Assembly: GCA_022843175.1 (NCBI GenBank)
Contig: JALHOE010000076.1
Coordinates: 1-36,976, forward strand
Length of the DNA: 36,976 nt
Origin: Deltaproteobacteria bacterium
Lineage (GTDB): Bacteria; Myxococcota_A; Polyangia; Polyangiales; JADJMO01
Reading direction: 5' to 3'
Under the pieces are notes generated by a model. The model saw only the letters and a program-made list of their open reading frames with translations. It was not told the DNA's origin and searched no databases. How positions within the stretch are numbered: position 1 is the first letter of the stretch; every line of letters begins with the position of its first letter. The translations under genes and the position numbers were made by a program. This document shows positions 8,605 to 16,388 of this stretch, one piece after another.

Positions 8605-8807
8605 GCGAGCGCCTCCGCAGACAGGCGCGCGCCTCCGCGACGGCCTCCGCAGACAGGCGCGCGCGTCAGCGAGCGCCTTACGTTTGCACGGGTTGCAGGT
8701 TCGAAGCCGAGCCCACACAGGCTAGGCGCTCGCTTACGCGCGCGCCTGTCGCGACGCGCGCGCCTGTCGCGACGCGCGCGACGTCAGCGAGCGCCGCGCG
8801 ACGCGGG
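8605..8807. repeat. GC-rich intergenic repeat patch with direct and inverted copies
   Basis: This gap between convergent genes has no coding sequence but several repeats. A 21-bp direct repeat beginning GCCTCCGCAGACAGG lies at 8611-8631 and 8643-8663. An 18-bp tandem repeat (CGCGCCTGTCGCGACGCG) lies at 8741-8758 and 8759-8776. CGTCAGCGAGCGCC occurs at 8664-8677 and 8782-8795. The ACAGGCGCGCG cores on the left are complementary to the CGCGCGCCTGT cores on the right, so the transcript could fold into competing long hairpins. It may act as a bidirectional terminator or be a dispersed extragenic repeat. Confidence 0.75.
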
Positions 8808-9677
8808 TTAGCGGCCGCGGCCCCGTTTGCCGGGGAGTCGGTCCCAGCGCGGATCGCGCGAGGGCTTCTTGGTGGCCTTGAGCGCGATCTCGATCGCCTC
8901 GGCCCGGTCGTGCGCGCGGCTCTTGCGGATGGCGGGGAGGACCTCCTCGATCGCGATCCGCACGTCCTCGTCCTTGGTGCGGGTGTGCCCCTCGATCACG
9001 TCGGCGAGCTGGGGGTAGCGCGAGACGATCTGCGCCGGCAGCACCGCGAGCGCCCGCATCAGCCGGTTGAACGACTCGCTCCGCCGCCCGCTCCGCGACT
9101 CGTTGGCGACGCGTTTGTAGGCGGCGTCGAGGATGAAGCCGGCGTGCTCGGCGCCCAGCTTGGGCAGCAGATCCGGGTGCGCCGCGGCCTCGAGCGCGGC
9201 CTGCACGAGGTAGGCGTCCTCGTCCTCGGCCCAGACCCGGAGGGTGTGGCCGAAGGGCTCGCCCTCGACCTGACCGATCGAGATCATCGCGCTCGTGACC
9301 TCGACGCGGATGCGCGAGCGGACGTCGCGCGCGGCGTCGGCGAGCGGCTCCATCAGCTTCTTGCGGGCCTTCTCGTCGCTCGCGGCCCGGGCGCCGGTGC
9401 CGGCGATGCCGAGGATGGCGAGGAACTCGTCGACGTGACCGAACGGCGCGATGTCGTCGTGGAACGCGCGCAGCGCAGCGAGGAGCGCGTCGGCCCCGGC
9501 CCCGCGCTCGACGACCTCACCGGCGAACGCCTTGACCAGGCTCTGGTTGAAGCGCGGGCCGGGCATCCCCGAGCCGCGGCGCATCTTGTCGTAGAACGGC
9601 GCACGGTTGCCGGCGATGGCTTCGTCGAGCGCTTTGCTCAGGGCCTCGTCGCGAAACCGGTCGGGGGGAGTCTTCAC
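8808..9677 (-). CDS. Hypothetical protein, all-helical (289 aa)
   Basis: I do not recognise the family. The protein is helix-rich with Ala/Leu repeats (DAYLVQAALEAAAHPDLLPKL, FNRLMRALAVLPAQIV, VRIAIEEVLPAIRKS) that could form a HEAT-like solenoid. Its N-terminal part (NRAPFYDKMRRGSGMPGPRF) is basic, and it ends in a strongly basic tail (DRLPGKRGRGR) that could bind nucleic acid. No signal peptide or membrane segment. It lies 18 bp downstream of the beta-helix lipoprotein gene on the same strand and may be co-transcribed. Confidence 0.7.
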   Translation of the reverse strand: MKTPPDRFRDEALSKALDEAIAGNRAPFYDKMRRGSGMPGPRFNQSLVKAFAGEVVERGAGADALLAALRAFHDDIAPFGHVDEFLAILGIAGTGARAASDEKARKKLMEPLADAARDVRSRIRVEVTSAMISIGQVEGEPFGHTLRVWAEDEDAYLVQAALEAAAHPDLLPKLGAEHAGFILDAAYKRVANESRSGRRSESFNRLMRALAVLPAQIVSRYPQLADVIEGHTRTKDEDVRIAIEEVLPAIRKSRAHDRAEAIEIALKATKKPSRDPRWDRLPGKRGRGR

Positions 9678-9695
9678 GAGAAGAGTTGTAGATGA

Positions 9696-11465
9696 TCACG
9701 GCGCGAAGGACACGGGCTCGATCGCGCTCTGGGTGGCGCGGCACGCCTCTTTCGCCGGGCAGCCGCACACGTTTCCGCCGCGATCGTCGAGGGTGAAGTC
9801 GAGCTCGCCGAGCGTGCCGTCGCCCCGGCGGAACGAGCGGCCGACGGCGAGGTCGAGCGTCGTACAGCCGAGCGAGGCTTTCTCGACGACGCCGCTCGAC
9901 GCGAGGACGGCGAGCCCGGCGCGCGCGGCGTCACGCACGACGGTCTCCGACACCGAGAGCTCGGCGCCGATCGGGGCGTCCTCGACGGTGCCCCACAACA
10001 CCGCCGCCTCGATGCCGTCGCCGAAGAGGCCGGTGCCCGGCTCGGGCTTCACGTCGCGCACGAGCGAGCGGAGGACGTCGACCTTGGCGGCGGCGGCGTA
10101 GACGCCAACGGTCGAGGCATGCAGCACGGCGCAGTCGGTGACCGTGGCGCTCGTCTGCTCGGTGATCTTGTATTTGGCGATCGCGATCCCGATGCCGCCG
10201 GTGTCGCGCACGATCGTGCGTTCGATCGAGGCGGTGCCGCCGGAGACCTGGATGCCCACGAGCGGCATGGTGCTGACGAACGAGTCGCGTACCGTGAGCG
10301 CGCCGCGGACCACCAGGAGGCCAAGACCCTTGGCAACGGGGTGCGGCTTCGAGTCGCGAATCACCGAGCGATCGACGCTCAGCGTGCCGACGACGAGGTT
10401 GACGCCGGTGCCGGTGCAGCGCTCGAGGAGCGAGGTGCCGATCGTGATCTGCGGCAGGCGGTCCGAGACGCTCCCCTTCTGGGCGTGCACGCAGCTCGCG
10501 ACGTCGTCGCGTCCAACAACGTCGCGCAAGAGCGAGCCCTCGACCGTGACGTCGCTGCCGTAGTTGAGGATCGCCGACGCGACCGCCCGCTCCACGATCG
10601 TCCCCGCGACGGCGACGGTGGAGGGCTTTCCGTCGCGGCCGATCTGCGCCTGCACGCCGTTGCCGCCACGACCATCCGCCGCGCTCGAGACGTCACGGAT
10701 CACGCTCGACTCGATGCGGAGCGCGGCCCCCTCGACGTACGCGCCCGTCGTCCGCACCTTCTCGACGAGCGAGCGCGAGAGGACCACACCCGCGGCCGGC
10801 GACTGCACGAAGACGCCGCTCCCCGCGGTGTCGTGCACCCAGAGCTGGTCGAGCTTCACGTTGGAGCCGTCGATGGTGACGCCCTGCCCGGCCCCGGTGA
10901 CCGCGACGCCGCGGATCTCGGCGGTCGACCGCACCGCGATCGCGCGCGCGCCGGTGCCGCGGATCTCGACCTTCGAGGGGCAGCGCCCGCGCAGGACGAC
11001 GGGCGCGAGGAGGGTGACGCTCTCGTTGTAGACGCCGTCGGCGACGGCGATCGTCGCGTCGCGCGGGGCGGCCGTGACGGCGGCCTGGATGGTGGTGAAG
11101 GGCTTGTCCCTCGTGCCGTCGCTCGCGCCGGTGAACGCGCCGTTGACGAACACGACCGCGCCGCTCGGCACCTCGCCGTAGGGAGCGGGGCCGCACTCCA
11201 TGACCTCGTGGCACGCAGCCTCGCCGAGGGCGGCGAAGGTGCCGACCGCGCACGCGGGGACGTTGGCGGCGCAGCCGCCCTTGCCGTCCGCGGTGAAGCC
11301 CTTGCCGCACTCGCGGACGCCGATCGCCTTGCAGCCACCGCCGAGGATCGGGACGCTGTCCTCGGCGCAGTCGTCGAACCGGGTGCCGGTGGCGGCAGCC
11401 GGCGGCGGTGGGTCTGCCGTGGCCGCGCTGCAACCGGCGATCGTGATGACGGCAGCCCAGCGCAT
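9696..11465 (-). CDS. Lipoprotein with right-handed parallel beta-helix domain
   Basis: The 589-aa protein begins MRWAAVITIAGCSA, with an I-A-G-C lipobox and Cys12 as the lipidation site. The signal peptide is unusually short, but an in-frame stop directly precedes the ATG, so no longer start exists. After a Cys-rich segment (about 30-95), DGTRDKPFTTIQAAV opens a DUF1565/NosD-like parallel beta-helix (about 110-560). It has many coils of the type VVLRGRCPSKVEIRG, GVAVTGAGQGVTIDG and ASIERTIVRDTGGIGIAI. Such proteins are outer-surface or periplasmic and often bind polysaccharide; no catalytic site is obvious. Its start codon is only 6 bp from that of the divergent acyltransferase. Confidence 0.85.
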   Translation of the reverse strand: MRWAAVITIAGCSAATADPPPPAAATGTRFDDCAEDSVPILGGGCKAIGVRECGKGFTADGKGGCAANVPACAVGTFAALGEAACHEVMECGPAPYGEVPSGAVVFVNGAFTGASDGTRDKPFTTIQAAVTAAPRDATIAVADGVYNESVTLLAPVVLRGRCPSKVEIRGTGARAIAVRSTAEIRGVAVTGAGQGVTIDGSNVKLDQLWVHDTAGSGVFVQSPAAGVVLSRSLVEKVRTTGAYVEGAALRIESSVIRDVSSAADGRGGNGVQAQIGRDGKPSTVAVAGTIVERAVASAILNYGSDVTVEGSLLRDVVGRDDVASCVHAQKGSVSDRLPQITIGTSLLERCTGTGVNLVVGTLSVDRSVIRDSKPHPVAKGLGLLVVRGALTVRDSFVSTMPLVGIQVSGGTASIERTIVRDTGGIGIAIAKYKITEQTSATVTDCAVLHASTVGVYAAAAKVDVLRSLVRDVKPEPGTGLFGDGIEAAVLWGTVEDAPIGAELSVSETVVRDAARAGLAVLASSGVVEKASLGCTTLDLAVGRSFRRGDGTLGELDFTLDDRGGNVCGCPAKEACRATQSAIEPVSFAP

Positions 11466-11471
11466 TCACGC

Positions 11472-12215
11472 ATGCTACTAAAGAAGTCGGTGCTCAAACA
11501 CGAACGGGTGAAAGCCCTCGGTCAAACGGCGGTCGGCCGCGCGCTCCGCGACCTGCCGATCGACTACTTCCACGCCCGCATCGAGGGCGCACAGCAGATC
11601 CCCCGCGAGGGCGGCGCGCTGCTCGTCGGCAACCACGCCATGATGGGGCTCGACGGCTTCGTCCTCGGCGCGCTCGTCATGCGCGAGGCCGGCCGCTACG
11701 TGCGGTTCCTCGGCGAGCGCAACCTGTGGCGCATCCCGGTGGTGCGCACGCTGCTCGACGCGGTCGGCGCGGTGCCCGGCGCGCCGGAGCGCGCGATCGA
11801 GCTGCTCGAGGGCGGCGAGGTCGTCGGCGTGTACCCCGGCGGCATCGACGACAGCTGGAAGCTCACGACGACCGATCGCTACCGACTGCAGTGGGGCAAC
11901 CGCGCGGGGTTCGCGCGCGTGGCGATGCGGGCGCGCGTGCCGATCGTGCCGGTCGCTGCCCTCGGCATCGACGAGATGTACGACGTGGTCGCGCGCGAGC
12001 CGCTGGTCGGTCGCAAGATCCTCGGCTCGGCCCGCTACGACTTCCCGATCGCGCTCGGGGTGCTCGGCACGCCGATCCCAAGGCGAGTGCCGCAGCGCTA
12101 CCTGGTGCAGTCGCCGATCGATACGAGCGGCGATCCCGACAACGCGGCCGACGTCGAGCGCGTGCGCGCCGCCACGTTCGAGGCCATCGAGAGTGTGTTG
12201 CAGCACGCGCGGTAG
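11472..12215 (+). CDS. Lysophospholipid/diacylglycerol-type acyltransferase
   Basis: The 247-aa protein has the acyltransferase active-site block NHAMMGLD (His55 to Asp61, spacing HX5D rather than the PlsC-type HX4D), matching the DGAT/MGAT-like branch of the family. GVYPGGIDDSWK is the glycerophosphate/acyl-site block, and VPIVPVAALGIDEMY follows. It should transfer acyl groups onto a glycerolipid or alcohol at the membrane face. No strong ribosome site precedes ATG 11472. GTG at 11491 is an alternative start, which would also relieve the 6-bp squeeze against the divergent lipoprotein gene. Confidence 0.85.
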   Translation: MLLKKSVLKHERVKALGQTAVGRALRDLPIDYFHARIEGAQQIPREGGALLVGNHAMMGLDGFVLGALVMREAGRYVRFLGERNLWRIPVVRTLLDAVGAVPGAPERAIELLEGGEVVGVYPGGIDDSWKLTTTDRYRLQWGNRAGFARVAMRARVPIVPVAALGIDEMYDVVAREPLVGRKILGSARYDFPIALGVLGTPIPRRVPQRYLVQSPIDTSGDPDNAADVERVRAATFEAIESVLQHAR

Positions 12216-12231
12216 CGATATCCTCGCCCGC

Positions 12232-12669
12232 ATGATGCGAACCACGATTGCGCTCGCCTCCCTGGTCATCGGCTGCGGCGGCAACGGCACCACGCCGCCC
12301 GTCACACCCGCTGCGCCCAACGCGGCGATCGTCAACGACTGCAACGGCGGCGACTACAGCGACCACACCGCCGAGGCCGACGCGCAGGGCACCCACCTCA
12401 AGTGGGACGAGAGCATCGCCAAGAGCAACGACCGCTGCATCAAGGTGAAGCTCGGGAGCACCGTCACGTTCGAGGGCAACTTCAAGGAGCACCCGCTCGA
12501 GGCGGCTGGCGGCGAGAAGAACAATCCTTTCGCCGGCATCGCCGAGCGCGTCGCCAACCCCGGCACCCCCGAGGAGTACGCGCCCACGCCGTTCAAGGCC
12601 ACGGGCGTGTACGGCTACAAGTGCCCGAAGCACCCGGAGATGAAGGGCGCGGTGCTGGTGGTGCCGTGA
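12232..12669 (+). CDS. Cupredoxin (plastocyanin-like) lipoprotein
   Basis: The 145-aa protein starts with two Met and a lipoprotein signal (TIALASLVIGCGG, Cys15). The mature part is a small beta-sandwich with type 1 copper ligands: His87 in FKEHPLEA, and Cys131, His134 and Met137 in YKCPKHPEMKG. It would be an extracytoplasmic membrane-tethered electron carrier. ATG 12232 and ATG 12235 are both possible starts. It follows the acyltransferase gene by 16 bp and converges directly with the glycosylase gene (stops adjacent at 12669/12670). Confidence 0.88.
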   Translation: MMRTTIALASLVIGCGGNGTTPPVTPAAPNAAIVNDCNGGDYSDHTAEADAQGTHLKWDESIAKSNDRCIKVKLGSTVTFEGNFKEHPLEAAGGEKNNPFAGIAERVANPGTPEEYAPTPFKATGVYGYKCPKHPEMKGAVLVVP

Positions 12670-13254
12670 TCAGCTCGAGCGGCCGCTCCGCTCGGGAGTG
12701 CTCGCGCCCTTGAAGCAGCTCGTGAGGTGGTCGTTCACCACGCCGACGGCCTGCAGGTAGGCGTAGACGATCGTCGGGCCGACGAAGGAGAAGCCGCGCT
12801 TCTTGAGCTCCTTCGAGATCGCGAGCGCGAGCGGGCTCTCGGACGGCACCTGCGCCTGCGCGCGGAAGCGGTTCTGCACCGGCTTGCCGTCGACGAAGCG
12901 CCACAGCCACTTGGCGAACGAGCCCTCGGCGGCGGCGAGCTCGAGGAACGCGTTGGCGTTGCGGATCGACGACTCGACCTTCGCCCGGTTGCGCACGATG
13001 CCCTCGTTGGCGAGGAGGCGCTTGACGTCCCGCGCGCCGAAGCGGGCGACGACCTTCGGGTCGAAGCCCTTGTAGGCCTCGCGATAGGACTCGCGCTTGC
13101 GGAGCACCGTGATCCACGAGAGGCCTGCTTGGGCGCCCTCGAGGATGAGGAGCTCGAAGAGGCGCGTGTCGTCGCGCACGGGGACGCCCCACTCGGTGTC
13201 GTGGTAGCGGATGTAGAGCGGATCGGTGCCCGCCCAGGCGCAGCGCTGCTTCAT
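12670..13254 (-). CDS. tag: DNA-3-methyladenine glycosylase I
   Basis: The protein opens MKQRCAWAG and continues YHDTEWGVP and LFELLILEGAQAGLSW, the family signature. Cys5 and His18 at the N-terminus and the C-terminal NDHLTSCF supply the Cys/His zinc-snap ligands of Tag. It removes 3-methyladenine from alkylated DNA. ATG 13254 is preferred because it lies 6 nt from a GGAG ribosome site and gives the usual N-terminus; the frame extends to 13317 with an alternative ATG at 13287. The length, 194 aa, is normal. It diverges from the WYL regulator, which might control it (inference from position only). Confidence 0.93.
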   Translation of the reverse strand: MKQRCAWAGTDPLYIRYHDTEWGVPVRDDTRLFELLILEGAQAGLSWITVLRKRESYREAYKGFDPKVVARFGARDVKRLLANEGIVRNRAKVESSIRNANAFLELAAAEGSFAKWLWRFVDGKPVQNRFRAQAQVPSESPLALAISKELKKRGFSFVGPTIVYAYLQAVGVVNDHLTSCFKGASTPERSGRSS

Positions 13255-13320
13255 GGGTCGCTCCGGGTGGGCCGTGGTGATCGGCATGCCGGGGAACGTA
13301 GAATCTAACACTGCCAATAC

Positions 13321-14064
13321 ATGTCAGTGAATCGCGTCGACCGCCTCGACCGCTTGGAGCGGCTCCTCCGCGTGCGCGGCAACACCACCGCGTCGGCGCT
13401 GGCCGCGGAGCTCGAGGTCAGCGTACGCAGCGTCTATCGCGATCTCGACATGCTCCGCGCGCGCGGGCTCGTCATCGAGGGCGAGGCCGGGCGTGGGGGC
13501 GGCGTGCGGCTCGATCCGTCGTCGGCGCCGGCGGCGGTGCAGTTCAGGAACGACGAGGTGGTGTCGCTGTGGCTCGCGACCGAGCTCGCGCGTCGCGTCG
13601 GCGCGATGCCCTGGAGCCGCACCGTGAGCGGCGCGCTCGATCGCGTGCTCGCCGCCCTGCCCGACGCGCGACGCCGCGAGCTACGCGCGACGATGAAGCG
13701 GGTGATCGTCGCGGAGCCCGCAACGGAGAAGATGCGCGAGAGCGCCGGCCCGCCGGATCCCGAGCTGCTCGTGTGCTTCGAGGAGGCGTTCTCCGCGCGC
13801 GTCGGGCTGCGCTTCGACTACGTCGATCGCCACGGTCAGCCGTCGCGCCGCACGGTGGAGCCGCACGGCCTGCTCGTACACCCGCCCGTGTTCTACGTGC
13901 TCGCCATCGACCGCGACAAGCGCGAGCCGCGGATGTTTCGTATGGACCGCGTGCGAAGGGCGCGCGTCGCGCGCGACGTCGCGTTCACGCCCGACCAGGA
14001 GATCGTCGAGGCGCTGCGGAGCCCGGAGGCGTACGAGGCGTGGCGCGCCCGCCGCCGACTGTGA
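13321..14064 (+). CDS. HTH/WYL-domain transcriptional regulator
   Basis: The 247-aa protein has an N-terminal DeoR-like winged helix (about 5-65; TTASALAAELEVSVRSVYRD and LDMLRARGLVIEGEAGRGGG) and a C-terminal WYL-type ligand/nucleotide-sensing region (about 145-225; LRFDYVDRHGQPSRRTVEPHGL, VFYVLAIDRDKREPRMFRMD). WYL regulators often answer to DNA damage or nucleic-acid ligands, which would suit its divergent position next to tag. A TAGAATC block lies about 20 bp upstream. Its stop (14062-14064) lies 21 bp before the native 5' end of selC, so this is the last intact chromosomal gene on the left side. Confidence 0.88.
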   Translation: MSVNRVDRLDRLERLLRVRGNTTASALAAELEVSVRSVYRDLDMLRARGLVIEGEAGRGGGVRLDPSSAPAAVQFRNDEVVSLWLATELARRVGAMPWSRTVSGALDRVLAALPDARRRELRATMKRVIVAEPATEKMRESAGPPDPELLVCFEEAFSARVGLRFDYVDRHGQPSRRTVEPHGLLVHPPVFYVLAIDRDKREPRMFRMDRVRRARVARDVAFTPDQEIVEALRSPEAYEAWRARRRL

Positions 14065-14065
14065 C

Positions 14066-14419
14066 GTGCTAAGATCGCCGCCTCTGGAAGTGCGCGCGGG
14101 ACTGGTGCTCACGCCCGGCGCGGAAATCGAGGTAGATCGCGATGACTCGCGCGTGGGGGAGGGCCCGCGAGTCGACGTAAGTCAGCGATCTCCGGTCGAG
14201 GCTGGGCCAACGAAAACAGTTCGGCCCGATACGCATAGCGAGTCTGCGCAGCGCCCGCCGGCTCCTCCGGATCTCGTTTCCGCGCTGCGCGCTGCGGCCG
14301 CGGACCTCGTGCTCGCGGGCCGCCTCGAGGATGCGCGCAGGGTGCTCGACGCGCTCGACGCGATGAGTCCACGTGCCGACGTTGTGGACCTCGCGAGCGA
14401 GCGCGCCAAGCGTGGGTGA
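14066..14419 (+). CDS. Displaced C-terminal segment of the element's integrase gene
   Basis: From 14087 the codons are in the same phase as the integrase at 27908 when the two 24-bp repeats are superposed. The frame then stays open for 104 codons to a TGA at 14417-14419. The product looks like real protein: a Pro/Thr-rich linker, then an amphipathic helix (LVSALRAAAADLVLAGRLED) and ARRVLDALDAMSPRADVV. In an excised circle the integrase would thus be 551 aa (448 from the right end plus 103 from here). In the integrated state a GTG at 14066, one base after the WYL stop, could start a 117-aa product, but no ribosome site supports it. It may simply be silent until excision. Confidence 0.6.
   Translation: MLRSPPLEVRAGLVLTPGAEIEVDRDDSRVGEGPRVDVSQRSPVEAGPTKTVRPDTHSESAQRPPAPPDLVSALRAAAADLVLAGRLEDARRVLDALDAMSPRADVVDLASERAKRG
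14070..14075 (+). promoter_or_regulatory. -10-like element of the original selC promoter
   Basis: TAAGAT ends 10 bp before the first base of the selC fragment at 14086, the spacing expected for a tRNA promoter. No clear -35 hexamer is visible in the GC-rich end of the WYL gene. In the present arrangement this promoter can no longer make tRNA. It would instead read the left end of the inserted element. Confidence 0.45.
14085..14108 (+). repeat. Left attachment site (attL): duplicated 5' end of selC
   Basis: These 24 bp are identical to 29229-29252 and correspond to tRNA-Sec positions 1-23 (5' acceptor strand, D-stem 5' strand, D-loop) plus the T before it. The identity stops at 14109 (T against C). 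The left flank keeps the native selC -10 element. The fragment cannot form a tRNA. Confidence 0.9.
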
Positions 14420-14487
14420 CCTCAAGCCGTTGCGCGTGCCCGCAAACGGGCTTGCGGTCGATCGATCCTCTGATAACGTCGAAGTCC

Positions 14488-15390
14488 GTGGGAGCAGGCG
14501 CGACGACCACGGAGATCGCAGCGCTGTGGCGAGCCCACGCGCGGATCGACTACGAGTGGCGCGCCTGTGCAAACCAGGCCGGCGTCCTCGGTGCACCCGT
14601 CGCAGGGGAGGCCGGCGGACTCTTCGTTGAGTGCGACGCGCTCGGTCGTCGTGCGTACATGAAGCCGATCAGGTCCGACGCCCAGGTGTGCCGCGCCGCA
14701 CGCGAAAAGATCGCGTCTGACCTTGCCCACGATCTCGGCCTAGCGGTGCCTCCGGTGATACTTGCGGAACGTGGCGCCGACGCAGGCGCCGCGGAGCGCT
14801 TGGTCTGCGTGTCGCTCGTCCTGTTCCCTCGCCAGTGGTCCTGGGGACACGTGAAGACTTTCTTGGAGGATGAAGAGAGTCCGACGACGGTCGCTATGCA
14901 GAACGGTCTCTCTGAGATTGCCGCTCTGGCTCTCGCGTTCGATACGTGGGTCGGCCAGGCCGATCACAACGACCATCCCCATAACATCGTCTTCGGCTAC
15001 GACTGTCGCGGTCAGCAGATCACCGAGTCGTCCTGGGTGTTTCTCGACTACGCGTGCTCGCTCGGGATGGAATCGGTCGACAGCGTCGATGGTTGCCGGT
15101 CGACGTGGGCTGACCCCACCGTGGTATGCCAGCGTGCCGGCTTCCCCAAGAAGCTCGCTGCACAGATTGGCACAGAGGCGCTGCAACAAGCGGTCGAGCG
15201 AATAGCCGCGTTCGACATCCAAGAAATCGGTCGCATTGTAGATAGAATCCCCGACGCATACTTGCCCGAGACCGAAAAGGCCGTGATAGCTCGCGGCCTG
15301 TCCGAACGGCGAACCTTGGTTCGCGAAGTGTTTTTCCCCACCCCCGCAGGAGCAGCGCCATGCAGCTCGACTACCAGCAGGCCGTTGTAA
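14488..15390 (+). CDS. HipA-like kinase-fold protein
   Basis: About 300 aa. The segment FDTWVGQADHNDHPHNIVF (residues 151-169) matches the catalytic loop of HipA-type kinases (D159, N166), and VFLDYACS with D187 fits the metal-binding Asp. A Lys59 in AYMKP may be the ATP-contacting lysine. HipA proteins phosphorylate cytoplasmic targets such as glutamyl-tRNA synthetase; this short form resembles the stand-alone HipA_2 type. The frame is open from GTG 14416, which overlaps the stop of the integrase tail (GTGA). GTG 14488, just after a GATAAC -10-like block, is an alternative and is used here. It overlaps the next gene by 31 bp. It may be cargo (toxin or defence) of the element. Confidence 0.7.
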   Translation: MGAGATTTEIAALWRAHARIDYEWRACANQAGVLGAPVAGEAGGLFVECDALGRRAYMKPIRSDAQVCRAAREKIASDLAHDLGLAVPPVILAERGADAGAAERLVCVSLVLFPRQWSWGHVKTFLEDEESPTTVAMQNGLSEIAALALAFDTWVGQADHNDHPHNIVFGYDCRGQQITESSWVFLDYACSLGMESVDSVDGCRSTWADPTVVCQRAGFPKKLAAQIGTEALQQAVERIAAFDIQEIGRIVDRIPDAYLPETEKAVIARGLSERRTLVREVFFPTPAGAAPCSSTTSRPL

Positions 15391-15905
15391 GCTTCTGCTA
15401 CGACCTGACCGATCCGTCGGCGCGTAGCGTCCCGATCGGTATTCTCGTGGTCGGTGAGCTGAAGGGCAGCCGCACTCGGCTCTGCATCGCCGGCGTTGCG
15501 AGTCGCACGTCGTTTCCGGCTGACCTCGATCCGGTAACTCGCGACATGCTTCGCGCCGTGCCCCGGCTCCTCAAGGCACACGTCAGCGAGGCGTTTGGCT
15601 CGATGCCGCCCGCGACACCCCTCGAGACCATTCTCCATCGGCTGTACGACGGCCTTCGCAACAGTCTTCACGTCGCTGAGATTGGCACGGTTCGGCACAT
15701 GGATCTCGGTGCCCACGATGATGAGGCCGCCGAGGTCGAGGCCGTCACCTGGGCAATGCCGCGTGTCATCAGCGAGGCGTTCAAGGCGATCGGCGTGCAA
15801 GCCAAGGTTCACGTCCCACGCCCGAGCATGCCCCCGCCCTCGCCGGAGCTGTCGGTGTGGCCCATCCGCCGCCCACCGTCATCGTCGCGCGAGATGCACG
15901 CGTAG
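15360..15905 (+). CDS. DUF3037-like partner protein of the HipA-like kinase
   Basis: The 181-aa protein opens with LDYQQAVVSFCYDL and SVPIGILVVGE, which resembles the start of DUF3037 proteins (a YDYAVV-type strand, then V-N/P-V/I-G-V/I-L). DUF3037 genes are known to sit beside HipA-like kinases. It has a central helical part (RDMLRAVPRLLKAHVSEAF) and a Pro-rich tail. ATG 15360 has an AGGAG site 8 nt upstream, inside the kinase gene, so the two are co-translated. It may be an antidote or co-factor of the kinase; this is inference from neighbourhood. The family match is by eye only. Confidence 0.6.
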   Translation: MQLDYQQAVVSFCYDLTDPSARSVPIGILVVGELKGSRTRLCIAGVASRTSFPADLDPVTRDMLRAVPRLLKAHVSEAFGSMPPATPLETILHRLYDGLRNSLHVAEIGTVRHMDLGAHDDEAAEVEAVTWAMPRVISEAFKAIGVQAKVHVPRPSMPPPSPELSVWPIRRPPSSSREMHA

Positions 15906-16388
15906 GGGCACCACCGCAACGTCAGCAGCGCCTCGCCCCCTCACCGGGTGCGGGGCGCTTCTCGTTGGCGACGACGGCGCTTGTTTCGTCTACTCGTACG
16001 TCGCGCCGCGCGCGCGCCTCGTGTTGGGGATCGACTGGGTGTCGACGCAGATCTTGTGTCTGAGCTCGCTCGCGTTCCAGATGATGTGCTCGACGTGCGC
16101 GAAGCGTGACGCGGTCTCCGCGCTCGACGCCGGTCCGGCCACGCGCCGTCGAATGCAAGAGCACGACGCAAAGGTCACGAAGTTGAGCGCCCCACGCCAG
16201 CAACACACGCGTCACTTGGGGCAGCAGTGACCAGACGGGTCACTCGGACGGCGCGCTCGCCGCGCGACTCCGGGATGGTGCGGCTAGCAGCCCCTGCGAG
16301 GAGCGCACTGCGAGTGACGAGATAGGTCCCTGCGAACGCAATCCGTGGTTGATCCAATTTTCGTTCGTCGTACCGCTCCAGGGAACGC
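15906..16388. other. 483-bp gap without a confident gene
   Basis: Apart from the hairpin at 15934-15957 I see no convincing gene. A minus-strand frame at 15990-16208 (72 codons, including AETASRFAHVEHIIWNASEL) and a plus-strand frame ending at 16230 both look moderately protein-like, but neither has a ribosome site or a recognisable family. The stretch just before 16389 is locally AT-richer (ATCCAATTTTCGTTCG, about 16351-16366) and probably holds the promoter of the following small-gene operon. Confidence 0.4.
15934..15957 (+). terminator. Possible intrinsic terminator after the HipA/DUF3037 pair
   Basis: CGCCCC at 15934-15939 pairs with GGGGCG at 15952-15957, and inside the loop CAC/GTG can add three pairs. 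It is followed by CTTCTCGTT, a weak T-tract. It lies 29 bp after the stop of the DUF3037-like gene. Confidence 0.45.

Noticed and set aside
8681-8720. GGTTGCAGGTTCGAAGCC resembles a tRNA T-arm
   Set aside because: The stem does not close, no acceptor or anticodon arms surround it, and it lies within the repeat patch.
15990-16208. Minus-strand 72-codon frame in the gap after the DUF3037-like gene
   Set aside because: Protein-like composition but no ribosome site or recognised family, and a plus-strand frame looks equally plausible; not reported as a gene.
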